Below, in pieces: positions 8,127 through 14,837 of a stretch of 33,963 nt of DNA (its first letter is position 1; each line of letters opens with the position of its first letter). Location of the stretch: positions 1 to 33,963 of the forward strand of contig REEM01000126.1 of assembly GCA_007695055.1 (NCBI GenBank), in the 5' to 3' direction. Position numbers and translations under genes: made by a program. Origin of the DNA: Spirochaetaceae bacterium (GTDB taxonomy: Bacteria; Spirochaetota; Spirochaetia; DSM-27196; SLAA01). The notes under the pieces were generated by a model. It was not told the DNA's origin. It worked only from the letters and a program-made list of their open reading frames with translations, and did no database searches.

Positions 8127-9191
8127 TTATGAACCAAAAATGAGCGACTGCAGGTACTCATCGGGAGCTAAGTCGCTGGACGGGAGCTCACGAAAGGCAT
8201 CTACCAGCGCCGAAAGGTCGAATCCTAGGAGCTCGTAAAGGTGGTAAAACGAGGAAAGATCTTGGGTGTACAGGCCAAAGAGGGAAAGGTAGGCATTGTT
8301 GACCTCAAGCTCAGGGTACCGCCTGTATCCTTCGGTGCGGTACCGTTCGTCGTAGGTTTCAGCAAACTCGTTTTGGTGGTCGGAAATGATGCTTTGTTTT
8401 GCCTGCCTCATTGTTTCTTCATCCATATCACTGTCGGCATACAGCTCGGCAAGACGGGAGCGGAGTTCCAGAATGTCCGCCCGAAAGAGCACCGCGTCGA
8501 CCGCTGTGTCTTCCAGGCGGCGGTAGTGTTCAGACTCAGCCCCATGCCTGGACAGGATATACTGGCGTGCACCTTCATCGCCAATGATGGTTGCGTACTG
8601 CTCATTGAATCCCACCTCACCGGGGATCCAGAGAGTGGCATGGGCCAGCTCATGGATGAGCATGTTGGCCAGCCGGTGAAGGGGATAGTCTGCCATATAG
8701 GAGTAGAGAGGATCCGAGAAATACCCCAATGTACTGAAGGCACCAACTCCACGGACCCATACGTCGTAGCCTTGGTTCATGAGTTGTGCGGCAAACCTGT
8801 CGGCCGCCGGGCGGCGATAAAAGCCCAGATACGGCACCTCACCAACGAAAGGAAAGCGACGGCGGTAGGTCTGGAACGAGAACTCCCTGGTCGCCGAAAC
8901 AACGTAGGCTACGCTTGTGCGTTCGGTAGCGATATACCGGGTGAAGTTACTACTGCGATCTAAGCCAATCTCCTGTTCGGCGAAATCCAGTATGTCGCGG
9001 ACGAGCGCCAGGAAATCTCGCGTCTCTGCGGCGGTTCGGGGGTCTGCGTCTACGCGGTGTACTGGACGTGCTGTCATTTGGTCACCGAGGAAGTACCCAG
9101 CTTGAGTGGCGAGATAGCAACCTGACTGCAGTCCCACCAGGAGTGTCAGCGAAATAGTTCGGAGAATAAGTGGAAGCTTAGGGCGAGTCAT
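8127..9191 (-). CDS. Predicted zinc aminopeptidase lipoprotein (PF10023/COG4324 type)
   Basis: This 354-residue protein starts with a lipoprotein signal peptide (hydrophobic 6-21, lipobox LQSGC, Cys25). The mature protein resembles the predicted aminopeptidase family PF10023: YLATQAGYFLGDQ, VPYLGFYRRPAADRFAAQL, DVWVRGVGAFSTLGYFSDPL, and the zinc motif HELAHA with His180, Glu181 and His184, followed by a likely third ligand region GEVGFNEQYATIIG (Glu197). Activity in this family is predicted rather than well characterised. The ATG at 9191 has GAGGAG upstream and overlaps the end of the XdhC-like gene by 14 nt; a longer frame opening at 9422 has no leader signal and is not used. It is probably membrane anchored and faces the periplasm. 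Confidence 0.8.
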   Translation of the reverse strand: MTRPKLPLILRTISLTLLVGLQSGCYLATQAGYFLGDQMTARPVHRVDADPRTAAETRDFLALVRDILDFAEQEIGLDRSSNFTRYIATERTSVAYVVSATREFSFQTYRRRFPFVGEVPYLGFYRRPAADRFAAQLMNQGYDVWVRGVGAFSTLGYFSDPLYSYMADYPLHRLANMLIHELAHATLWIPGEVGFNEQYATIIGDEGARQYILSRHGAESEHYRRLEDTAVDAVLFRADILELRSRLAELYADSDMDEETMRQAKQSIISDHQNEFAETYDERYRTEGYRRYPELEVNNAYLSLFGLYTQDLSSFYHLYELLGFDLSALVDAFRELPSSDLAPDEYLQSLIFGS

Positions 9192-10272
9192 GGTCTCCTC
9201 TTTTCCTATAGGTGGCAACAATCTCGCCAAGGATTGCAACCGCAATCTCTGCAGGTCCAACCGCCTTGATCGCAAGGCCGATGGGTCCGTGAATGCGATC
9301 CAGTGCGGCGGTGCTGAGCCCCTCCTCTGCGAGCCTCTGCCGTCGTCTTTCCTGGGTTTTTCTGCTGCCAAGGGCGCCAATATAAAACGCCGGGGACTCC
9401 ACCGCAACTGCAAGTGCAACATCGTCTATTTTGTCGTCGTGGCTGACAACCGCAACCGCGGTGTTGCGGTCAGGAGCAAGCGAACCTAGCAGTTTGTCAA
9501 CTCGCCCTGAGCGCAACTCTACGCTGTCCGGGAAACGCTCACGACTGAGAAAGCGCTCGCGTGGGTCGCCGACGAGTACTTCGTAGTCAAGCGCGGCCGC
9601 AAAGGCCGCAAGGTGCTGCGCTATGTGAGAGGCACCAATGATAATGAGGCGCGGACGAGGCGTGAGGGGAGCGGCAAAGACGCGGCGGCCCTCAACTGAG
9701 AGGATCACGGGCGCATGCAACCTGCCGAGTCCATTGTGCAGGTCGGGGTGAAGGAAGAAGGCTTCCTGACGAGCGTTCTTGCCGTAGACCTGTTGCGTTT
9801 CAGGTTGGTAGGCAAAGAGAAGAGTTGTGTCGATATCGACAGTGCTGAGGGGAGTGCAACCGGAGTCAGGTTCTGCTGGGAGAACCATGCCCCACACGAG
9901 CGGAGATGTATGGGCACATGCCTGGTCTACCTGTTCCAATACCTCGGTGTCGAGCAGGCATAAGGCAATCTCTAGAGCTGTTGAGCAGGGTGCTAAGGGA
10001 CTGTGGAGAGGGTCGTCATCCGCTTCTAAACGGATTATCGAGCGGTCTCCCGTTCCGGTCTCATGGCTAATGATTGCCTCAGCCTTCTCAAGCACCTGCG
10101 GTTCTACGCACCCCCCGCTGAGAGATCCAAGTATTTCTCCGTCTGCTGAAACCGCGAGCGTCGCTCCCGGCTTCCGCAGGCCGGAGCCATCAAGTGCTAT
10201 CACCGTTGCTAAGGCTATGGGCGTCCGTCCGTCCTTTACCCATGTCAGTAGTTCGGTTCTAATGTCCTGCAA
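9178..10272 (-). CDS. XdhC/CoxI family protein (molybdenum-hydroxylase maturation type)
   Basis: This ~364-residue protein has an N-terminal XdhC/CoxI domain (LATVIALDGSGLRKPGATLAV; LSGGCVEP at about 51-58) and a C-terminal XdhC Rossmann domain (LIIIGASHIAQHLAAFAAAL at about 209-228, GDPRERF, YIGALGSRKTQERR, and IHGPIGLAIKAVGPAEIAVAILGEIVA near the end). XdhC binds and sulphurates molybdenum cofactor before insertion into xanthine dehydrogenase-type enzymes. No such dehydrogenase is in this window. I chose a TTG start at 10272 (GGGAG 8 nt upstream), which overlaps the upstream gene by 14 nt; no in-frame ATG near the domain start has a ribosome site. The usual ...PIGLDIGA is altered to PIGLAIKA. 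The start is uncertain; the family is clear. Confidence 0.8.
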   Translation of the reverse strand: MQDIRTELLTWVKDGRTPIALATVIALDGSGLRKPGATLAVSADGEILGSLSGGCVEPQVLEKAEAIISHETGTGDRSIIRLEADDDPLHSPLAPCSTALEIALCLLDTEVLEQVDQACAHTSPLVWGMVLPAEPDSGCTPLSTVDIDTTLLFAYQPETQQVYGKNARQEAFFLHPDLHNGLGRLHAPVILSVEGRRVFAAPLTPRPRLIIIGASHIAQHLAAFAAALDYEVLVGDPRERFLSRERFPDSVELRSGRVDKLLGSLAPDRNTAVAVVSHDDKIDDVALAVAVESPAFYIGALGSRKTQERRRQRLAEEGLSTAALDRIHGPIGLAIKAVGPAEIAVAILGEIVATYRKRGDHDSP

Positions 10273-11377
10273 CTGAATTGCTCCCGTTGTCTGCAGCGGC
10301 TGCAGACGCACTCGCGGCAGCGGCCAATGCTGTCTCTGCATACTGTACGGCACGAGCGGCATCGGTTGCATAGGCGTCGGCGCCGACGAGCTCTGCAAGC
10401 GCGGGGTCGGCGTTGAAAGGCGCCCCGCCCACAAGTATCGGTGTAGTTTGGAGCTCAGGCTGCTCGCGGATTTCAGCGATGGTAGCCTTGAGTGCCGGTA
10501 GATGGAGGCCAATACTACACGAAAGCCCGATCACACTCGGTTGTTTGTTTATAAGGAACTTGATCAGCCCCGCTCGTGGGGTTGCCGAGCCTAGAAAGAA
10601 GGTGTCCCATCCATCCATTTCAAAAAAGGCGGTAACAAAACGCATGCCAATATCGTGTCGTTCCTGATCAAGGCAGGCACCGACAAAACTTTTTCCAACA
10701 CGCGTGCTCCGAAAAATCATGGGGTCAAGGCGAGCCATGATTGACTGCGTAATGGCGGTGCCTAGGTGTTCCTCGGCCGGGGTCAGCTTGCCGAGTTCCC
10801 ACAGTCTACCGAGTTCCTGCTGCACCGGTTGCAAGAGGTGGGTGAAGACGCCCCGCAGGTCCGAGTGTTCCCGGAGGTAAGTGTCTATGACCTCGTGGGC
10901 GGCGTGTTTGTCACCGTCAAGGAGCGCTGCAAGATAGCTCTGGCAAAGATCGGTGTAGGGATCATGCGGAGTTGAGCAGCACGGGACCGCCTCCGGGATA
11001 CTGTCGAGTGAGGCTTCAGCCACATTTATTAACTGCTCAAGCCGCAAGCGCAACTCGCGAGTGAGGTGCTGCTGAAGTGTAGAACGATACAGTCGCAAAT
11101 GGCTACGAAGTTGGTGACCTTGTATGCCAGCTCCCCGTGCAATTACGCTAAACCAGGAAAGATATCGGCCAAAGAGCTTCTCCGAGCCAAGCAACAGCCC
11201 GGAAAGCAACTCACCTGTAGCGTTTGCTAGTTCTTGCTCCAACGGCAAGTCCCAGGTACCGTCAAACAAACGGACAAATTCCGGATCATGTATGAGTTGT
11301 CTACGGTACACATCGCCAGCAATGCGTGCCACGAGTTCCGAACTGAGAGGAAGGTCGAGACTATCCTCAAGCTGCAT
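10259..11377 (-). CDS. Cobalamin-binding regulatory-type protein with Wx9EH motif
   Basis: This 372-residue protein has about 135 N-terminal helical residues of unknown type, then a four-helix cobalamin-cap domain (about 140-220) and a Rossmann B12-binding domain (about 228-350). The cap holds Trp193, Glu203 and His204, spaced as the Wx9EH motif known from the CarH/LitR class of adenosylcobalamin photoreceptors. The Rossmann part has ERHDIG with His241, equivalent to DxHxxG, plus GLSCSIGLHLPAL and LVGGAPFN. There is no MerR or other DNA-binding domain. The C-terminal tail is Ala-rich. The ATG at 11377 has GGAGG 7 nt upstream, favouring it over in-frame ATGs at 11521 and 11431. It is the first gene of a three-gene operon. 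It could sense light or cobalamin, or carry B12 as a corrinoid protein. Confidence 0.8.
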   Translation of the reverse strand: MQLEDSLDLPLSSELVARIAGDVYRRQLIHDPEFVRLFDGTWDLPLEQELANATGELLSGLLLGSEKLFGRYLSWFSVIARGAGIQGHQLRSHLRLYRSTLQQHLTRELRLRLEQLINVAEASLDSIPEAVPCCSTPHDPYTDLCQSYLAALLDGDKHAAHEVIDTYLREHSDLRGVFTHLLQPVQQELGRLWELGKLTPAEEHLGTAITQSIMARLDPMIFRSTRVGKSFVGACLDQERHDIGMRFVTAFFEMDGWDTFFLGSATPRAGLIKFLINKQPSVIGLSCSIGLHLPALKATIAEIREQPELQTTPILVGGAPFNADPALAELVGADAYATDAARAVQYAETALAAAASASAAAADNGSNSVAGH

Positions 11378-11565
11378 GTGTGAACCTCCGGTAGATGACT
11401 GTGGACCTCGATTAAAGGCACTCGCCTGCATTGATACCTTATCGCACAAGGCAAAAATGCTCAAGAATGGTGACACACTCCGTTCTACGAAGGCTGAAGC
11501 TCCGATATCGACATGAGACAATGTTTTATAGGGTGCAACAATATCGCCAAATGTGTGTCTTTCCC

Positions 11566-11594
11566 TTGACGTATTTCACATTCGCCCGTAGATT
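11566..11594 (+). promoter_or_regulatory. Sigma70-type promoter of the DUF1576/antiporter operon
   Basis: TTGACG (11566-11571) and TAGATT (11589-11594) are separated by exactly 17 bp, giving a predicted transcript start near 11601. A 5-bp palindrome CTAAC-GCTTT-GTTAG (11604-11618) then occupies the start of the leader, immediately before the GGAGG site at 11621, so it could form a small hairpin or an operator. Confidence 0.6.
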
Positions 11595-11630
11595 GCGTGA
11601 CATCTAACGCTTTGTTAGTTGGAGGTAGCA

Positions 11631-12914
11631 GTGATAAATTGGCAACAACGTAAATGGCAAGTGGTATTTCTCACGGCCTTGCCCACGCTGTTGATACTCG
11701 TCGGACTATTTCTTCAACCACTACATGATTTGCTTCCGGGCATGCTGCGCATACTCCAGTCGCAGAGCGTTCTCTTAAGCGACTATCTGGAAATTGGTGG
11801 AGCCGGTGCGACCCTTATCAACGCTGGCTTATGTGGGTTTATCTGTATAGGCCTCATGATGCTCTATAAGATTGACATTAACGGGCCCTTCATAGCAGCC
11901 GTCTATACCGTTATTGGCTTTGCTTTTTTCGGCAAGAATATCTGGAACATTTGGCCAATATTCATAGGTGTGTTTCTCTATGCCGCGGTCCGGCATGAGT
12001 CCTTTCGCAACTACGCTCTTATTGGTTTCTTTGCAACAACGCTCGGTCCTTTGGTGAGCTTCATTGCATTTGGTGCGGGCCTCGAGCCACGCGCCGGAAT
12101 TGCGTTGGGTATGACGCTTGGCATTTTTGTCGGATTCATTGCCCCGCCCTTAGCATCTGCAATGTTGCGCTTTCACGACGGTTACAACATTTACAACATT
12201 GGTTTCACCGGTGGCATTATCGGCTCGGTTGTAGTTGCGGTGCTTCGTAGTTTCGGATTAGTTGTAGCGCCGGTGTCAATACTGACCGGCCGCTACGACC
12301 TGATCATGAAAGCTCTCTTCTTTTCTTTCTTTCTTCTTATGGTTGTCGGGGGACTCTTTGTGCAACCAAACCGCATTCGCAAGACGCTCGCCGCGCACTA
12401 TCGAATTATGCGAACCTCCGGCCGTCTGGTAACCGACTTCACCCTTGTTGGCCGTTACAACGCAACCATCTTTAACATGGGTCTCATGGGGATTATCGCC
12501 GGGCTTTTTGTAATTGCTCTCGGTGGTGAGTTCAACGGACCGGTAATTGGTGGTATACTTACCATTGTTGGTTTTGCGGCCTTTGGAAAGCATCCGCGTA
12601 ACTGCATACCGGTAATGCTGGGTGTGGTGATTGGTGGCGCCCTTAAGATATGGGACATCGGCAGCACTCCAGTCATAATTGCTGGTCTGTTCGGCACGAC
12701 GCTTGCTCCTGTTGCTGGCCAATACGGCCCGTTCTGGGGAATGCTGGCAGGCTTTCTGCACACCTCGGTTGTTATGAATGTTGGTGTGCTCCATGGTGGA
12801 GTGAACCTTTATAATAACGGATTCGCCGGTGGCTTTGTGGCCGGGTTTCTGGTTCCAATAATTGAGGTTGTTCGCCCGGTGGCCGGGCCGCCGAGAACAC
12901 GTCGTAAGGTTTGA
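11631..12914 (+). CDS. DUF1576-type polytopic membrane protein with internal duplication
   Basis: This 427-residue membrane protein is of unknown function and resembles DUF1576 (PF07613). Two homologous halves are visible, about residues 51-206 and 269-413. Each has an NAGLCGF/NMGLMGI segment, an INGP/FNGP motif followed by ...IGFAFFGK / ...VGFAAFGK, FFATTLGP / LFGTTLAP, and a late NIYNIGFTGG / NLYNNGFAGG. Each half has several hydrophobic segments, so an inverted or parallel two-domain transporter-like architecture is plausible but not shown. The start is GTG at 11631 with GGAGG 5 nt upstream; TTG at 11619 is rejected because it lies before the ribosome site. It begins an operon with the acidic protein, patatin and antiporter subunits. 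Confidence 0.75.
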   Translation: MINWQQRKWQVVFLTALPTLLILVGLFLQPLHDLLPGMLRILQSQSVLLSDYLEIGGAGATLINAGLCGFICIGLMMLYKIDINGPFIAAVYTVIGFAFFGKNIWNIWPIFIGVFLYAAVRHESFRNYALIGFFATTLGPLVSFIAFGAGLEPRAGIALGMTLGIFVGFIAPPLASAMLRFHDGYNIYNIGFTGGIIGSVVVAVLRSFGLVVAPVSILTGRYDLIMKALFFSFFLLMVVGGLFVQPNRIRKTLAAHYRIMRTSGRLVTDFTLVGRYNATIFNMGLMGIIAGLFVIALGGEFNGPVIGGILTIVGFAAFGKHPRNCIPVMLGVVIGGALKIWDIGSTPVIIAGLFGTTLAPVAGQYGPFWGMLAGFLHTSVVMNVGVLHGGVNLYNNGFAGGFVAGFLVPIIEVVRPVAGPPRTRRKV

Positions 12915-12929
12915 GAGTGAGGTAGAACT

Positions 12930-13286
12930 GTGCAAAACTATCATGAAATGAAGAAGATCTCGCGCATTATCGACGAACTACTCACCCACTTCCTTTTGAG
13001 GTACCAAAGCAGGGCCCAGATTGTCGTGGAAGAAACCGACACCGAGCACATGGTTGTTTTCACCATGGACGATATTGAAATTGAGGCCGAGGACTACGTT
13101 AAGTTGGTAAACGACCTGAATGTGGCTCGGAATCCTGAACTGGAAAACTACTACTGGCCGCTTGCCGGTGAGTCGGACTCTGACAGTGAGTTGACCCTCG
13201 TGGCTATGATGTCAGACTCTATTGATGTGACCTATGAAGATAACCGCCTGGAACTCCGGCTCATGCGGAAAAAGTCTGGGAAGTAG
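12930..13286 (+). CDS. Small acidic protein of unknown function downstream of DUF1576 gene
   Basis: This 118-residue soluble protein is rich in Asp and Glu through its central part (VVEETDTEH, MDDIEIEAEDYVKL, PLAGESDSDSEL) with a basic C-terminus (RLMRKKSGK). It starts with a helix-rich segment (MKKISRIIDELLTHFLLRYQ) and then alternates predicted strands and helices. I do not recognise a characterised family; the overall pattern slightly recalls an incomplete GHKL-like or regulatory fold, but no ATP-binding box is visible. The start is GTG, 15 nt after the membrane-protein stop, with a weak GAGGT site; an ATG at codon 7 has no ribosome site. Tight spacing suggests it works with the membrane protein. 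Confidence 0.7.
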   Translation: MQNYHEMKKISRIIDELLTHFLLRYQSRAQIVVEETDTEHMVVFTMDDIEIEAEDYVKLVNDLNVARNPELENYYWPLAGESDSDSELTLVAMMSDSIDVTYEDNRLELRLMRKKSGK

Positions 13287-13292
13287 AGTACC

Positions 13293-14102
13293 ATGCTGCT
13301 GGACAAGAAGATTGGGCTGGCCCTTGGGGGTGGTGCGGCACGTGGTATGGCGCACATAGGAGTGCTTAAGGTACTCGAAGAGTATGACATCCCTATTGCA
13401 TGTGTTGCCGGAACAAGTGTCGGCAGCCTTATAGGAGCGGCGTACTGTTCCGGGCTCAGTTGGCGCAGGATCAGCGAGATTACCGAGGAGATCAGTTGGG
13501 GCGAGCTCGTAAGACCAAGCCTCTCCGGCAAAGGACTCCTCAAGACCGAGAAACTCGACTCCTTCTTACGCCATGCCTTGGGCGAGATAAGCTTTGACGA
13601 CCTCAAAATTCCCTTTGCGGCGGTCTGTGTCGATATCGCTACCGCAGAAGAAGTCGTACTGACAGAGGGCTCGGTGGTTGAGGCTGTGCGTGCGAGCTCC
13701 TCTATTCCCGGAATATTTGAACCGCTGATCCGGGGTGAGCGAGCCTTGGTAGATGGTGGCGTCGCCAACAACCTGCCTTCCGTTACTGCCCGCACTTTGG
13801 GCGCCGACATAGTTATTGCGGTTGACCTGACGCCCGAGGCATCTAACCGTGAAATGCCGCAAAACCTGATAGATGTCATGTTCCGCACCTTTGCGGCGCT
13901 CATGTGGAACACCGCCATTGCAGGAAAGAATGATTGCGATGTACTTATACAGCCAGATATAGCCGGGTTCAGCTATCATGATCTTTCCAAACGTGACGAG
14001 CTCATAGCCGCTGGTGAAAAAGCCGCACGCGAAGCTCTGGGGCGTGTTGCGCGAAAACGACGTATCTTTCCATTTCGTCTACCAATAATCGATAAAACTT
14101 GA
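13293..14102 (+). CDS. Patatin-like phospholipase (RssA-type)
   Basis: This 269-residue protein has all patatin signatures. The oxyanion loop is GGGAARG (12-18), the nucleophile elbow GTSVG has Ser42, and the catalytic Asp154 is in VDGGVANNLP. The family hydrolyses acyl groups of membrane lipids or acts in lipid signalling; it is a Ser-Asp dyad enzyme. There is no signal peptide, so it is probably cytosolic, working at the inner leaflet. It starts 6 nt after the acidic-protein stop and lies in the operon leading to the antiporter genes, hinting at a link between membrane lipid state and ion transport, which is inference. The C-terminal tail is basic (ARKRRIFPFRLP). Confidence 0.9.
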   Translation: MLLDKKIGLALGGGAARGMAHIGVLKVLEEYDIPIACVAGTSVGSLIGAAYCSGLSWRRISEITEEISWGELVRPSLSGKGLLKTEKLDSFLRHALGEISFDDLKIPFAAVCVDIATAEEVVLTEGSVVEAVRASSSIPGIFEPLIRGERALVDGGVANNLPSVTARTLGADIVIAVDLTPEASNREMPQNLIDVMFRTFAALMWNTAIAGKNDCDVLIQPDIAGFSYHDLSKRDELIAAGEKAAREALGRVARKRRIFPFRLPIIDKT

Positions 14103-14180
14103 CGGTTTGTCCACATAGCGAATACCATGGAGCGGCCGGAGATAGCTAACTTTCCGGGTCGAGTTACCATGGGAGGGCTT

Positions 14181-14450
14181 ATGCGACGCATCCTCACCTT
14201 CGCTTTTCTTGCAGTTATTGGATTTGTGCTGGTGCTCACTGTGGCCGAAATGCCAACCTACGGTGATCCGAGCAACCCGGTCCACAACGAGGTCGCCGCG
14301 CGGTACTTGGAACAAGGTACTACCGAGACCGGAGCGCCAAATACCATTTCTGCAATAATCACCGACTATCGAGCCTTTGATACCCTCGGTGAGGCTACCG
14401 TACTCTTCACCGCTATAGCGGCGGTTGTCGTCTGCCTCAAGTCGCGCTAA
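14181..14450 (+). CDS. MbhE-like small subunit of Mrp/Mbh antiporter module
   Basis: This 89-residue protein has an N-terminal membrane segment (RILTFAFLAVIGFVLVLTV), a periplasmic-type loop with conserved PTYGDPSNPVHNEVAARYLEQGTTETGAPN, then ITDYRAFDTLGEATVLFTAIAAVVV leading into a second membrane segment. The GDP...N.VA.RY.EQ...ETG.PN and DYR.FDTLGE.TV pattern is that of MbhE (subunit E of membrane-bound hydrogenase/Mrp modules, fused to MrpA or MrpB in other lineages). I chose ATG at 14181 with GGAGG upstream; upstream ATGs at 14127 and 14169 lack sites. MbhD (DUF4040) and MrpB, the usual flanking partners, are missing. Confidence 0.8.
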   Translation: MRRILTFAFLAVIGFVLVLTVAEMPTYGDPSNPVHNEVAARYLEQGTTETGAPNTISAIITDYRAFDTLGEATVLFTAIAAVVVCLKSR

Positions 14451-14462
14451 AGGGATGACCGC

Positions 14463-14837
14463 ATGATGCTGCTGTTGAACGCCCTATACAACAACGTCTT
14501 TTACTTTGCCTCGGTGGTGTTGTTTGTTATTGGGTTCTACACCATGCTGGTTCGCTCCAACCTGATCAAGAAACTCATTGGACTCAATATTATGGAGACA
14601 GGGGTGTTTCTTCTCTTCGTGTCGCTCGGTTATGTCGAAGGTGGGATGCCACCAATCGTCGACCACGCGAATGACGTTGTCTATGTGAATCCGCTACCAA
14701 CCGCGCTTATACTGACAGGAATTGTGGTTGCTGTCAGCGTGACGGCATTTTCGCTTGCTCTCTGCGTCAAGCTCTACCGCTACTACGGCACTCTCGATGC
14801 CGATGAGATCATGCAGCTTCGGAGCGCTCCAAAATGA
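14463..14837 (+). CDS. mrpC: Mrp/Mnh antiporter subunit C (NuoK-like)
   Basis: This 124-residue protein has three membrane segments and is related to NuoK. It shows FYTMLVRSNLIKKLIGLNIMETGVFLLFVSLGY and then PLPTALILTGIVVAVSVTAFSLALCVKLYRYYGTLDADEI, the MrpC hallmark. The Glu in the second helix (IMETGVF) matches the conserved acidic residue of NuoK/MrpC. A periplasmic loop carries PPIVDHANDVVYVNPLP. It starts 12 nt after the MbhE-like stop and overlaps mrpD by 4 nt (ATGA), so it is translationally coupled. Works as the small ion-path subunit beside MrpD. Confidence 0.9.
   Translation: MMLLLNALYNNVFYFASVVLFVIGFYTMLVRSNLIKKLIGLNIMETGVFLLFVSLGYVEGGMPPIVDHANDVVYVNPLPTALILTGIVVAVSVTAFSLALCVKLYRYYGTLDADEIMQLRSAPK

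Noticed and set aside
8241-8963. Long plus-strand open frame (240 codons) opposite the metallopeptidase gene
   Set aside because: It has no ribosome site, no recognisable domain, and runs antisense to a gene with a clear zinc motif and signal peptide; it is a codon-usage shadow.
11378-11480. Promoter for the B12/XdhC operon
   Set aside because: TTGAGC with a 17-bp spacer to TAAGGT is the best pair, but the -10 matches only 3 of 6; left uncalled.
12276-12944. Minus-strand frame opposite the DUF1576-type gene
   Set aside because: No start signal or domain; composition mirrors the opposite-strand membrane protein.
13232-13918. Long minus-strand frame opposite the patatin gene
   Set aside because: Ser/Arg-rich low-complexity product without start signals; antisense shadow of the patatin coding sequence.
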